Positions 54,373 to 63,481 of a stretch of 64,000 nt of DNA are shown one piece after another. Both the position numbers and the translations under genes were made by a program. Within the stretch, counting starts at the first letter, position 1. Every line of letters begins with the position of its first letter. The DNA comes from JAGVPT01 sp035505655. Its GTDB lineage: Bacteria > Bacteroidota > Ignavibacteria > UBA10030 > UBA8401. A model generated the notes under the pieces. It was not told where the DNA came from. It saw nothing but the letters and a program-made list of their open reading frames with translations, and searched no databases. The stretch lies in assembly GCA_035505655.1 (NCBI GenBank), contig DATJQP010000042.1, positions 100,419 through 164,418 of the forward strand, read 5' to 3'.

Positions 54373-55776
54373 CTAGAAGTAAGGTCGGACACGGTAGTTT
54401 ACACCGAGCGTTTCCTCTGCGAACTTCCGGGCCCTCAACGTGTCGACCTCGTCCATCCCCACAACGCTGAGAACCACCTCCGGTACGATCTTCTTGGATT
54501 CAAGGACGAACTCGACCATCGCGGCATGAAACCTCGCGCCGTCGAGCCTCATCAGCTGACCGTACTGCGTGGGATCGACCGAGTTCAGGCTGATCGAAAC
54601 AACATCGACGAGCCCCCGCATCTCCGGAGCGATGTTCCGCTTGTTGATGAGGCTCCCGTGCCCGTCCGTGTTCAGTCTTACCTTTCCGTTCCGCGATTTC
54701 ACCGCGGCCGCGATCTCCTTTACCGCATCGAACCTGATCGTCGGTTCTCCGTATCCGCAAAAGACGATCTCGTCATAGCGCGTCGGGTCGCCAATCTCAT
54801 CGATGACCTCCCTCACCGTAGGTTCCCGCACGATCTTGAGGTTATGTCCCTTAACGACGGCCTCTCCCTTTCTGTCGCAGAAGACACAATCGGCGTCGCA
54901 CCGAATCGTGAGGTTGATGTAGAGAGATCGGCCGAGCTTGTAGGTGAATACCGGATCTCCGAGCGCTCCGATGCCGAAGAGACGCTTTGCGTTATACGTC
55001 GTCGTCCGCGCAACATCCTCGATCGTGGCGCCGCAGATCTCAGCGGCTTTCTTCGCGATAATCGGGATGTAAGAGGGATCGTTACGCTTCCCCCGGTCCG
55101 GAGCGGGAGTGAGGTACGGAGAATCCGTCTCCAGCATCACATGATCGTACCCGATGGCGCGGAGTGTGCTGACCGAGGCCGAATTCTTGAAGGTAATGAT
55201 TCCGGGAAACGACACGAGAAACCCGAGAGCGAACAGACGTCTCGCTGTCCCGATGTCGCCGGAGTAGCAATGGAACACTCCTTTCGGCGCCGGAAAGCGA
55301 CTGTTTGCGGTTGCCTGCTGTGAGCGCCAGTACTCGTTCTGCCCGATGACCTTCTCGGCCGCGTCGACCGCATCGCTCATCGACTCGCGCGTGTGGACGA
55401 CGATTGGAAGGTTTCTCCGGACCGCAATCTCCATCTGAGCCCGGAACATCTCGAGTTGCTTCTCGCGGGGGGTCGTGTCATAGTAGTAGTCAAGACCTAT
55501 TTCGCCGATCGCGACAACCTTTTTGTGCTGGCTCAACTGCTCGATCTCGGCGAGGGAGCGCTCATCCGCTTCGGCCATATCGAGAGGATGGATGCCAACG
55601 CACGCGTAGATCTCTGGATATTTCTCCGCGAGGGCGATCGCCTCCCTGCTCGTCGCGACGTTCGTCGCCGGCACGACAAAGAGCCCGACCCCGGAATCGA
55701 TGGCCTTGGCGATCACCGCATCGATATCGTCCTTGAAGTCGGGGTAGAACAGGTGTGCGTGAGAATCAATGAACAT
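54373..55776 (-). CDS. TatD-family metal-dependent hydrolase fused to a radical SAM domain
   Basis: 467 residues from the ATG at 55776 (MFIDSHAHL is the usual TatD start; a GTG three codons upstream is possible). Residues 1-270 form a TatD barrel with metal ligands His6, His8, Glu92 (GEIGLDYYYD), His128, His169 (FHCYSGD) and Asp218 (LETDSPYLTP). Residues 285-467 form a compact radical SAM domain with Cys293, Cys297 and Cys300 in CDADCVFC and the GGEP-like FCGYGEPT. In other genomes these appear as two adjacent genes, TatD and a TatD-linked radical SAM protein; here they are one chain with no stop or obvious frameshift between. Confidence 0.92.
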   Translation of the reverse strand: MFIDSHAHLFYPDFKDDIDAVIAKAIDSGVGLFVVPATNVATSREAIALAEKYPEIYACVGIHPLDMAEADERSLAEIEQLSQHKKVVAIGEIGLDYYYDTTPREKQLEMFRAQMEIAVRRNLPIVVHTRESMSDAVDAAEKVIGQNEYWRSQQATANSRFPAPKGVFHCYSGDIGTARRLFALGFLVSFPGIITFKNSASVSTLRAIGYDHVMLETDSPYLTPAPDRGKRNDPSYIPIIAKKAAEICGATIEDVARTTTYNAKRLFGIGALGDPVFTYKLGRSLYINLTIRCDADCVFCDRKGEAVVKGHNLKIVREPTVREVIDEIGDPTRYDEIVFCGYGEPTIRFDAVKEIAAAVKSRNGKVRLNTDGHGSLINKRNIAPEMRGLVDVVSISLNSVDPTQYGQLMRLDGARFHAAMVEFVLESKKIVPEVVLSVVGMDEVDTLRARKFAEETLGVNYRVRPYF

Positions 55777-55924
55777 CCGATTCACTCTATGAGAGGTCAG
55801 GTCATTCGCTTGACTTACAAAGTAGCAAAGGAGGCGTCGAATTTCAAGGTATTCCCCCCACCTTGCTTCTCCCTCCCCCTTTCCGTAAATTGGTGAGAGA
55901 GGTGGATAGCTTGACCGTACCCCA

Positions 55925-56749
55925 ATGAATATACTCGTCGAACTGCTCCGGGCCGCGCTTCCCGTTCTCTATTTCGCCACGGTCTGGTCCTACGCGAAGG
56001 CCTTTTTCCGGGATTCGGTGACGGCGAAGAGAGCAAAGACCCCCTTGCTCACTTCCACCCTCGTGCTTCACCTGATCTATCTCCTCCTTCGGACGGAATT
56101 GTTTAACCACCCGCCGATCACGACGATCTTCGAGATCATGTCGATCATCGCCTTCTCGATCGCGGGCGCTTACGCCTTTATTGAATTCATCACCAAAGTA
56201 AAGAACACCGGCTACTTCATCCTCAACCTCGCTTTCATTTTCCAGACGCTCTCCTCGTGCTTCATCGTTAGCCTCTCTCAGGTCAACCCGGTCCTTCGGA
56301 GCCACCTCCTGGGGATCCATGTCTCAAGCGCCCTGCTGGGGTACGCTGCCATTGCGATCTCGGCGGTCTACGGTTTCTTGTATCTGATGCTCTACCATCA
56401 TATCAAATCGAGCCAATTCGGTGTCATCTACGAGAAGCTCCCGAACCTCGAGACCCTCGAACGGATGTCGATGATGTCGATCGTGTTCGGGTTCTGTTTC
56501 CTTACCGTCGCCATCGGAGTAGGGTTGTTCTGGCTCCCGCGGGCGTTCGAGCACTTTTCCTACTTCGATCCGAAGCTTATCGGCACCGTGTTCATCTGGG
56601 CGATGTACGGTCTTGGGATCGTGGCGAAGCGGACGGTTGGATGGCAAGGGCGGAAGATCATGGTTCTTTCGATCATCGGATTTGCCGTAGCCCTCTTTTC
56701 GCTGACGATCATCAATGTCTACTTCAGCGGTTTTCACAAGTTTTATTGA
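55925..56749 (+). CDS. CcsA/HemX-like integral membrane protein
   Basis: 274 residues with about eight hydrophobic helices (for example LLTSTLVLHLIYLLLRTELF, SIIAFSIAGAYAFIEFI, LLGIHVSSALLGYAAIAISA). It matches the cytochrome c assembly (CcsA/CcmC) superfamily; His residues in LLGIHVSS and near the last helices could bind heme. In heme operons this position upstream of hemA is taken by HemX, proposed to control glutamyl-tRNA reductase or assemble cytochrome c. hemA follows 27 bases downstream. It heads the heme operon. Confidence 0.87.
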   Translation: MNILVELLRAALPVLYFATVWSYAKAFFRDSVTAKRAKTPLLTSTLVLHLIYLLLRTELFNHPPITTIFEIMSIIAFSIAGAYAFIEFITKVKNTGYFILNLAFIFQTLSSCFIVSLSQVNPVLRSHLLGIHVSSALLGYAAIAISAVYGFLYLMLYHHIKSSQFGVIYEKLPNLETLERMSMMSIVFGFCFLTVAIGVGLFWLPRAFEHFSYFDPKLIGTVFIWAMYGLGIVAKRTVGWQGRKIMVLSIIGFAVALFSLTIINVYFSGFHKFY

Positions 56750-56776
56750 TTCCCAACCGGGTCGCTGTGCCGTCTC

Positions 56777-58078
56777 ATGATGAACCTTATCGCTGTTGGG
56801 ATTAACCACCGGACCGCTCCTCTCGAAGTACGGGAAAAACTCTGGATGTCGGACGAGGAGATCCGGAAGGCGGTCGCCGAGCTTCGCGAGAAGTTTTTCG
56901 CCGAATGCTTCATCGTTTCGACCTGCAACCGGACGGAACTTTACGGCCTCTACCGGGAGAAGAGGGACGCGGAGATACACACACCGGCCGACATCGACGC
57001 GCTGAAGGATTTTCTCGTCGACGCGAAGGGGGCCGGCGGCACCGTCACGCGTGAGCATCTCTATTCCATGGCTTCGACGAATGCGGTGAACCATCTCTTC
57101 AAGGTGGCCTCCGGAATCGACTCGATGGTGATCGGAGACGTGCAGATCCTCAGCCAGATCAAGGACGGGTTCAACATCGCCTCGGAGCAGAAGGCCGCGG
57201 GACCATTCCTCCATCGACTTCTGCAATCGACGTATCATGTCGGAAAGAGAACCAGGTCGGAAACGACGATTGCCGAAGGGGCGGTCTCGGTCAGCTACGC
57301 GGCCGTGGAGCTTGCGAACAAGATTTTTTCGGACCTGACGAAGAAGTCTGCGCTCCTCATCGGCGCTGGTGAAACGGGAGAGCTCACCGCAAAACATCTC
57401 GTCGGACGCGGGATCGGAGAGCTTCTGGTCGCGAACAGGACAAAAGGTAAGGCGGAGGCCCTCGTCGCTTCCCTTGGCGGAAAAGCGGTTGACTTCGAGG
57501 CCCTCCTTCCCACCCTCGCCCGGGTCGACATCGTCGTCTCCTCGGTGACCGTCGACGGATATCTCCTGACAAAAGGGGAGATCGGCAAAGCGATCAAAGA
57601 GCGTTCGCACAAACCTCTGTTCCTCATCGACCTCGGCGTCCCGAGAAATATCGACCCCGAGGTCAACAAAATCGAGAACGTCTTCCTCTACGACCTCGAC
57701 GGGATCGCGAGGATCATCGACCAGAATCTCCAGAAGAGGAAATCCGAGATTCCACGCGTGAGCCAGATCATTCTCGAAGAGCTCACGGAGTTCTCGAACT
57801 GGCACAGTTCCCTTCAGGTCAGCCCGACGATCCACGATCTTCGCGCTCACTTTGAACAGGTGAGGCAGGAGGAAGTCGAAAAGAACATCAACCGGTTCAG
57901 CGGGGAAGACCGGGAGCTCCTGGAGCTCGTCACAAAGCGGATCATCAATAAACTCCTTCATCTTCCGACGACGAACCTGAAGAATGGAAGCGACGAGTCG
58001 GAGGAAGAGAAGCACCGGAAACTTCACATCGTCCGATCGCTCTTCGGCCTCCAGAAATCCAAAGGGGGCCCCGCATGA
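56777..58078 (+). CDS. hemA: Glutamyl-tRNA reductase
   Basis: 433 residues. It is the first committed step of C5-pathway tetrapyrrole synthesis, reducing glutamyl-tRNA to glutamate-1-semialdehyde with NADPH. GINHRTAPLEVREKL is the N-terminal signature, and catalytic Cys50 is in STCNRTELYG. The NADPH domain has GAGETGELTAKHLVGRGIGE, and the C-terminal dimerisation helices are complete. The start is ATG 56777 or the adjacent ATG 56780. The stop overlaps the hemC start in an ATGA. The following enzyme, HemL, is not in the window. Confidence 0.97.
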   Translation: MMNLIAVGINHRTAPLEVREKLWMSDEEIRKAVAELREKFFAECFIVSTCNRTELYGLYREKRDAEIHTPADIDALKDFLVDAKGAGGTVTREHLYSMASTNAVNHLFKVASGIDSMVIGDVQILSQIKDGFNIASEQKAAGPFLHRLLQSTYHVGKRTRSETTIAEGAVSVSYAAVELANKIFSDLTKKSALLIGAGETGELTAKHLVGRGIGELLVANRTKGKAEALVASLGGKAVDFEALLPTLARVDIVVSSVTVDGYLLTKGEIGKAIKERSHKPLFLIDLGVPRNIDPEVNKIENVFLYDLDGIARIIDQNLQKRKSEIPRVSQIILEELTEFSNWHSSLQVSPTIHDLRAHFEQVRQEEVEKNINRFSGEDRELLELVTKRIINKLLHLPTTNLKNGSDESEEEKHRKLHIVRSLFGLQKSKGGPA

Positions 58079-59025
58079 CCTCTTCCAGGAAGCTAACGAT
58101 CGGAACGCGCGGCAGTGATTTGGCCTTGTGGCAGACAACGTGGGTCGCCGCCGAGCTTCGACGGCTTTATCCGGACATCTCCCTCACCATGGTCACGATC
58201 AAGACGACGGGAGACAAAATCCTCGACTCGCCGCTGTCAAAAATCGGAGACAAGGGTCTTTTCACGAAGGAGATCGAGCACGCGCTCCTCGACAGGACCA
58301 TCGACCTTGCGGTCCATAGTCTCAAGGATGTGCCGACAAACATCTCGCCGGGGCTTGCAATTACTGCGGTGACGGAGCGCGAGGATGTGCGGGATGTTTT
58401 CATCTCTCATCCGGCAAAAGGATACGGATCCTTCCAACAGGTGCCAGGATCGGGGACAATCGCCACGGGGAGCCTGCGGCGGAGGTGCCAGATCCTCAAC
58501 CGACGACCCGATCTGAGGATCGCCGACATCAGAGGAAACCTCAAGACGAGGCGGACGAAGCTTGAAAACTCCGAATGGGACGGCATGATCCTCGCGAAGG
58601 CGGGGGTCACCCGGCTTGGATGGACCGAAATCATCAGCGAAGTACTTCCGCCGGAGGTGATACTCCCGGCGGTCGGCCAGGGGGCGCTCGCCATCGAAAC
58701 ACGGGAAGGTGACGAAGCCGTCTCGTCCCTTCTGCGACCGCTCGAACACGCAGCCACCCGTCTCTCGACAAACGGAGAACGGGCGCTCCTCCGGCGTCTG
58801 GAGGGAGGATGTCAGATCCCGATAGGCACCTTCGGAAGAATCGAGAAAGGCGAGTTTGTGCTCGACGCAATGGTCGGGAGCCTTGACGGAAAAAGAGCCG
58901 TGCGAAGTTCGATCCACGGCCTTCCCGGAGAGAGTGAAAGGCTCGGCACGCAGCTCGCCGAGTCTCTTCTTGCAGAGGGGGCCGACGAAATCCTTGACGA
59001 GATCAGAAAAACAACAGAGGGATGA
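58075..59025 (+). CDS. hemC: Porphobilinogen deaminase (hydroxymethylbilane synthase)
   Basis: 316 residues. It polymerises four porphobilinogens on a dipyrromethane cofactor attached to a Cys, here Cys246 in LEGGCQIPIG. IGTRGSDLALWQT opens the protein, the catalytic Asp85 follows in HSLKDVP, and TGSLRRRCQILNRRPDL and VGQGALAIE are conserved. Translational coupling to hemA is shown by the ATGA overlap, and hemD starts one base after the stop. Confidence 0.97.
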   Translation: MTSSRKLTIGTRGSDLALWQTTWVAAELRRLYPDISLTMVTIKTTGDKILDSPLSKIGDKGLFTKEIEHALLDRTIDLAVHSLKDVPTNISPGLAITAVTEREDVRDVFISHPAKGYGSFQQVPGSGTIATGSLRRRCQILNRRPDLRIADIRGNLKTRRTKLENSEWDGMILAKAGVTRLGWTEIISEVLPPEVILPAVGQGALAIETREGDEAVSSLLRPLEHAATRLSTNGERALLRRLEGGCQIPIGTFGRIEKGEFVLDAMVGSLDGKRAVRSSIHGLPGESERLGTQLAESLLAEGADEILDEIRKTTEG

Positions 59026-59026
59026 A

Positions 59027-59830
59027 ATGACCGGTCCGATCATTTCGCAGGCAACGAAACCGCACGCGCCGCTCCGGGGCAAGACGATCCTCGTCACGCG
59101 GGCAATCGAACAAGCTGCGGAGTTCGTGAAGCTGCTGGAGCAACTCGGCGGGCGGACGATCCTCTTCCCGACGATCGAGATTGTTCCACCGGCAAGCTGG
59201 GAGGATTGTGACCGGGCAGTCAGCCGGCTTGCAAGCTACGACGGCATCGTCCTCACGAGCGCCAACGCCGCGGAGAATTTCATCACGCGGGTCCGTCTCG
59301 CCGGCGACGGGATGACGGGCCTCCTCGCGGAGAAGACCGTCTATGCGGTGGGGGAAAAGACGAAGCTCGCGGTGCAGAAATGGGGAATCCAGGTCGCTGC
59401 GCTTCCCTCAGTCTATGACGCAAAGCATCTTGCCATTTCTCTCTCCCGAACGGATGTCAGAGACAAGCGCTTCCTCATCCCTAAAGGGAACCTGGCCGGA
59501 AACGTCGTGGCGTTCGCCCTCCAGGAGCATGGGGCGCTGGTTGACGAAGTTATCGTTTACGAAACCGTCCAGCCGAAGACGGAAGCCACCGGGGTCATCC
59601 GGGAAAAACTGCGGAAGAAGGAGATCGACGTCGTCACATTTTTCAGCCCGTCGAGTCTTTCGAATTTCATCGCATTGATCTCTCCCGATCTGCTCGAGGA
59701 CAGGGTGGTCGCCGTCATAGGCCAGACGACGGCTTCGGCGGCACGCAACAACTCAGTGCCGGTTCATATCGTCGCGGAACATGCCACTTCGGCCAATCTC
59801 GTCGCCTCGATCGTGCGGTATTATGAATAG
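59027..59830 (+). CDS. hemD: Uroporphyrinogen-III synthase
   Basis: 267 residues from the ATG at 59027, one base after hemC; upstream in-frame sequence belongs to hemC. The enzyme closes and inverts ring D of hydroxymethylbilane. The two-lobed HemD fold is seen in ILVTRAIEQAAEFVKLLEQL, FPTIEIVPPASW, LTSANAAENFITR and VTFFSPSSLSNFI. The family is poorly conserved, but position and these motifs agree. The last codons overlap the start of the DNA methyltransferase gene by 8 bases. Confidence 0.92.
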   Translation: MTGPIISQATKPHAPLRGKTILVTRAIEQAAEFVKLLEQLGGRTILFPTIEIVPPASWEDCDRAVSRLASYDGIVLTSANAAENFITRVRLAGDGMTGLLAEKTVYAVGEKTKLAVQKWGIQVAALPSVYDAKHLAISLSRTDVRDKRFLIPKGNLAGNVVAFALQEHGALVDEVIVYETVQPKTEATGVIREKLRKKEIDVVTFFSPSSLSNFIALISPDLLEDRVVAVIGQTTASAARNNSVPVHIVAEHATSANLVASIVRYYE

Positions 59831-61013
59831 CTCAATTCCTCATTCCCCTATCGCGATACGAAGCACATCCTCTCCTCCGATCCTCGAGGGGGAATTCTGG
59901 ACATCGAAGCAACGCCAGGCATCGTCCCTCCACGAAGTTTCGTACCGCGCATGCTTCAAGCCGCAACTCCCCCGCTATTTCATCGAGCGGTACAGCTCAC
60001 CCGGCGATCTCGTCTACGATCCTTTCATGGGGAGGGGAACCACGGTGATCGAGGCGGCCTTGCTGGGAAGAAGGGTTGCGGGGAACGACGCCAATCCGCT
60101 CGCCACCATCTTCACGCTCCCACGCCTCGAGCTGCCGGAGCCGTCGGAGGTCGAAGAGAGGCTCGGTACGATCGCATTCGGCCTCAAGCGCCGCGCCGAG
60201 ATCGACCTTTCGATGTTCTACCATGAGAAAACCGAGGCGGAGATTGTCTCCCTCAAGGACTACCTCTCTGGGCGCCGGAACGGCGGCAATGAAGACGCGG
60301 TCGACCGCTGGATCCGTATGGTGGCGACCAATCGCCTCACCGGGCACTCCCCCGGATTCTTTTCGGTCTATACGCTCCCTCCGAATCAGGCAACGCTCCC
60401 TCAGTACCAGGAAAAGATCAACCGCCTGAGAGGACAGAAACCGGAATACCGGGATACCAAGAAGATCATCCTCAGGAAGACAAAAACCCTTTTCAAGAAA
60501 CTGTCGGATGTGGAACGACGAAATCTCCGCTTCGCCGCTCCGGGGGCGCGTCTCCTCGTCCGCGATGCGCGGAGCACCCCTGGAATCGAGGATCGGAGTG
60601 TCCGGCTTTCCGTCACCTCGCCCCCTTTTCTCGACGTCGTCCACTACGCTCAGGACAACTGGCTCCGCTGCTGGTTCAATGAAATCGATTCGTCACGGGT
60701 GGAGATGACAATGACCCATTCTCTCGATGAGTGGAGCGCAGTCATGGCAGAGGTGTTCGCGGAGCTTTTTCGGATCACCGCCGACGGAGGATTTGTCGCC
60801 TTCGAAGTCGGCGAGGTGCGAAAGGGATCCATCAGGCTCGAAGAGGCCGTCATCCCCCTCGGCAGAAGTGCCGGTTTTGACTGTAATGCCGTTCTCATCA
60901 ATCTCCAGAGCTTCACCAAAACGGCAAACATCTGGGGGATCGGAAACAACCGAGCCGGAACGAATACGAACAGGATCGTGCTCTTTCAGAAACCCAACGC
61001 AACAAGAGAATGA
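59823..61013 (+). CDS. DNA methyltransferase embedded in the heme operon
   Basis: 396 residues from the ATG at 59823 (overlapping the hemD stop); the longer frame lies inside hemD. SAM-binding motif I is DPFMGRGTTVIEAALLGRRV (66-85) and catalytic motif IV is TSPPF (265-269), the form used by N6-adenine or N4-cytosine methylases. Motif I precedes IV with a long insert between. FEVGEVRKGS and the C-terminal NRIVLFQK are also methylase-like. No restriction endonuclease lies next to it, so it looks like an orphan. Its stop overlaps the hemE start, so it is co-expressed with heme enzymes. Alternatively it modifies RNA or another substrate. Confidence 0.85.
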   Translation: MNSSIPHSPIAIRSTSSPPILEGEFWTSKQRQASSLHEVSYRACFKPQLPRYFIERYSSPGDLVYDPFMGRGTTVIEAALLGRRVAGNDANPLATIFTLPRLELPEPSEVEERLGTIAFGLKRRAEIDLSMFYHEKTEAEIVSLKDYLSGRRNGGNEDAVDRWIRMVATNRLTGHSPGFFSVYTLPPNQATLPQYQEKINRLRGQKPEYRDTKKIILRKTKTLFKKLSDVERRNLRFAAPGARLLVRDARSTPGIEDRSVRLSVTSPPFLDVVHYAQDNWLRCWFNEIDSSRVEMTMTHSLDEWSAVMAEVFAELFRITADGGFVAFEVGEVRKGSIRLEEAVIPLGRSAGFDCNAVLINLQSFTKTANIWGIGNNRAGTNTNRIVLFQKPNATRE

Positions 61014-62068
61014 AATCTCCTTCAAGCTCATCGAACACGCTCTTTCTCCGCGCCTGCAAGCGCGAAGATGTCGAGCGTACGCCAGTATGGTTTATGCGTC
61101 AGGCTGGAAGATACCTTCCCGAATACCGGACGGTCCGTGAGAAGGTCGACTTCCTTACGCTCTGCAAGACGCCGGAATTGGCCGCACAGGTGACGGTGCA
61201 GCCGGTCGACATCCTCGGCGTCGACGCCGCCATCATCTTCTCGGACATCCTCGTTCTTCCCGAGGCGATGGGGATGGAGCTCATCGTTGAGGAGGGAAAA
61301 GGAGGCCCGCGGTTTCCTTCCCCCATCCGTTCCCGGGGCGCGATCGAGAAGCTGCCGGACCCGGACCCACACACGAAACTTCGGTATGTCCTCGATGCGA
61401 TTCGCGGGGCGAAAAGTGCGCTGAGCGGGAGAGTTCCGCTCATCGGGTTCTCGGGGTCGCCCTGGACGCTCGCCTCGTACATGGTCGAAGGGAAAGGTTC
61501 AAAGAACTTCCGGTATGCCAAGGAGCTCATCTATTCAAACCCTGGAGACGCTCGCCTCCTTCTCGACAAACTGGCACGCGCGGTCGCCGCATACCTGAAT
61601 GCCCAGATTGAAGCGGGGGCCCAGGCGGTTCAGATCTTCGATACCTGGGGAGGCATCCTCGCTCAGGAAGAGTTTGAAGAGTTTTCGCTCAACCCGATCC
61701 GGCAGGTCCTCTCGCTCTTGAGAAGAGGAAGTGTCCCCGTGATCGTCTTCTGCAAGGATTGCGGTCATTCGTTGGAGAAGATCGCCGACACGGGAACCGA
61801 TGTCGTCGGCCTGGACTGGACCTCCGACATTGGACGTGCGAGGGAGATGGTTGGAAGCTATGTTTCCCTCCAGGGGAACCTCGACCCGACGATCCTCTTT
61901 TCGACGCCGGAGCGGATCGAGCATGGTGTCCAATCAATCCTCAAGAAATTCGGACGCGGGAACGGACACATCTTCAACCTTGGTCATGGGATTCTCCCGG
62001 ATACTCCGGTCGAAAATGTGAGGGTCTTTGTGAACGCCGTGAAGAAATTTAGCGTTCAATATCATTGA
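61010..62068 (+). CDS. hemE: Uroporphyrinogen decarboxylase
   Basis: 352 residues. It converts uroporphyrinogen III to coproporphyrinogen III without a cofactor. The N-terminal signature PVWFMRQAGRYLPEYR has Arg30 and Arg34 that bind substrate carboxylates, and catalytic Asp79 is in IIFSDILVLPEAMG. GFSGSPWTLASYMVEGKGS, FDTWGGIL and NLGHGILPDTP are conserved. The start overlaps the methyltransferase stop in an ATGA, and hemN follows 15 bases downstream. Confidence 0.97.
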   Translation: MKSPSSSSNTLFLRACKREDVERTPVWFMRQAGRYLPEYRTVREKVDFLTLCKTPELAAQVTVQPVDILGVDAAIIFSDILVLPEAMGMELIVEEGKGGPRFPSPIRSRGAIEKLPDPDPHTKLRYVLDAIRGAKSALSGRVPLIGFSGSPWTLASYMVEGKGSKNFRYAKELIYSNPGDARLLLDKLARAVAAYLNAQIEAGAQAVQIFDTWGGILAQEEFEEFSLNPIRQVLSLLRRGSVPVIVFCKDCGHSLEKIADTGTDVVGLDWTSDIGRAREMVGSYVSLQGNLDPTILFSTPERIEHGVQSILKKFGRGNGHIFNLGHGILPDTPVENVRVFVNAVKKFSVQYH

Positions 62069-62083
62069 GAGGTGATTCCCGCG

Positions 62084-63472
62084 ATGAAACAGTTTGACTC
62101 AATCGATGTAGAGCTGCTGAGAAAATACGACCGGCCCGGTCCGCGCTATACGAGCTATCCGACCGCCCCAGTTTTCACTCCGGCATTCGGAGCGAAAGAA
62201 TACCGCGAGGAGATTGTGAAGACGAATGCCGCGGAAGATTCGTCCGACCTCTCACTCTATTTTCACTTCCCGTTCTGCGACACCCTCTGCTACTTCTGCG
62301 GATGCACTATGCTCGTGACGCACAGCAGGGAGAGAATCAGAGAATACAACCGGTATCTCAAAAAGGAGACCGATCTTGTCGCTCCTCTCATCTCCCGGAA
62401 GCGGAAAGTCACGCAGCTCCATTGGGGTGGCGGCACTCCGTCGTATCTCGATCCCGATGAAATTCACGACATCGGCGGTTTCATCCGTCAGCGATTCAGC
62501 TTTGCCCCCGACATCGAAGCGGGGGTGGAAATCGACCCCCGGGGGCTCACGTTTGAGCACATGAAAGCTCTCCGGGAGAGTGGCTTCAACCGTGTGAGCA
62601 TGGGAGTGCAGGACTTCAACCCGAAAGTGCAGGCTGCCGTCAACCGGATCCAGCCTGAGTCAATTACCCGCGATGCCGTGGACTGGAGTCGCAAGCTCGG
62701 CTTCAAGAGCATCAACCTCGACCTCATCTACGGTCTGCCGCACCAGACCATGGCCTCGTTCAGGAAGACCGTCGACACCGTCATCGACATTTCTCCGGAC
62801 AGACTTGCCGTTTTCAACTATGCTCACGTTCCGTGGCTGAAGCCGCATCAGAAGCTCATCCACCAGGAAGAGCTTCCCACGCCTGAATTGAAACTGCAGA
62901 TTTTCAAGATGACAATCGAACGGCTCATCGACGCGGGATACTGGAACATCGGGATGGACCACTTCGCGAAGCGGAGCGACGAGCTGGCGATGGCACAGAA
63001 GAACAAGACTCTCTATCGCAATTTCCAGGGATACTCAACGAAAGCAGGGTGCGATCTCTACGGATTCGGCATGTCGGCGATCGGACAGTTTGACCGAAGC
63101 TACCATCAGAACAAAAAGACGCTGCCGGAATACTACCGCACGCTGGACTCCGGAGCCATTCCAACCTCGGTCGGTTACAGGCTCACCGACGACGATCTCA
63201 TTCGCAAATCGGTGATCATCCGGCTCATGTGCGACATGGAGCTTGAGAAGGCATCCGTCGAGCGCCAATTCGGAATCTCCTTCGACAGCTATTTCTCCGA
63301 TGCGCTGGAGAAACTGAAGGCGTTCACCGGCGACGGGCTCGTGACGCTCTCGAGCGACAGAATCAGTGTCAACGGACTCGGCCGTCTCGTCATCCGCAAT
63401 ATCGCGATGTGTTTTGACGCCTATCTCGACAGGATGATGAAGGAGCGACCAATTTTCTCCCGGACAGTCTGA
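62084..63472 (+). CDS. hemN: Oxygen-independent coproporphyrinogen III oxidase
   Basis: 462 residues from the ATG at 62084; a GTG at 62072 overlaps the ribosome site GAGAGGT and is unlikely. It is a radical SAM enzyme that oxidatively decarboxylates two propionates anaerobically. The cluster motif has Cys65, Cys69, Cys72 and Cys74 in CDTLCYFCGC. GPRYTSYPTAP, HWGGGTPSYL and GVEIDPRGLT are HemN-specific and exclude HemW. No hemF is seen, so heme synthesis here works without oxygen. Confidence 0.97.
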   Translation: MKQFDSIDVELLRKYDRPGPRYTSYPTAPVFTPAFGAKEYREEIVKTNAAEDSSDLSLYFHFPFCDTLCYFCGCTMLVTHSRERIREYNRYLKKETDLVAPLISRKRKVTQLHWGGGTPSYLDPDEIHDIGGFIRQRFSFAPDIEAGVEIDPRGLTFEHMKALRESGFNRVSMGVQDFNPKVQAAVNRIQPESITRDAVDWSRKLGFKSINLDLIYGLPHQTMASFRKTVDTVIDISPDRLAVFNYAHVPWLKPHQKLIHQEELPTPELKLQIFKMTIERLIDAGYWNIGMDHFAKRSDELAMAQKNKTLYRNFQGYSTKAGCDLYGFGMSAIGQFDRSYHQNKKTLPEYYRTLDSGAIPTSVGYRLTDDDLIRKSVIIRLMCDMELEKASVERQFGISFDSYFSDALEKLKAFTGDGLVTLSSDRISVNGLGRLVIRNIAMCFDAYLDRMMKERPIFSRTV

Positions 63473-63481
63473 ATCGGAACA

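Noticed and set aside
56324..58138. A 604-codon minus-strand frame
   Set aside because: It is antisense to hemA and the CcsA-like gene and has an Arg/Asp/Glu-rich composition without any domain; hemA on the other strand is certain.
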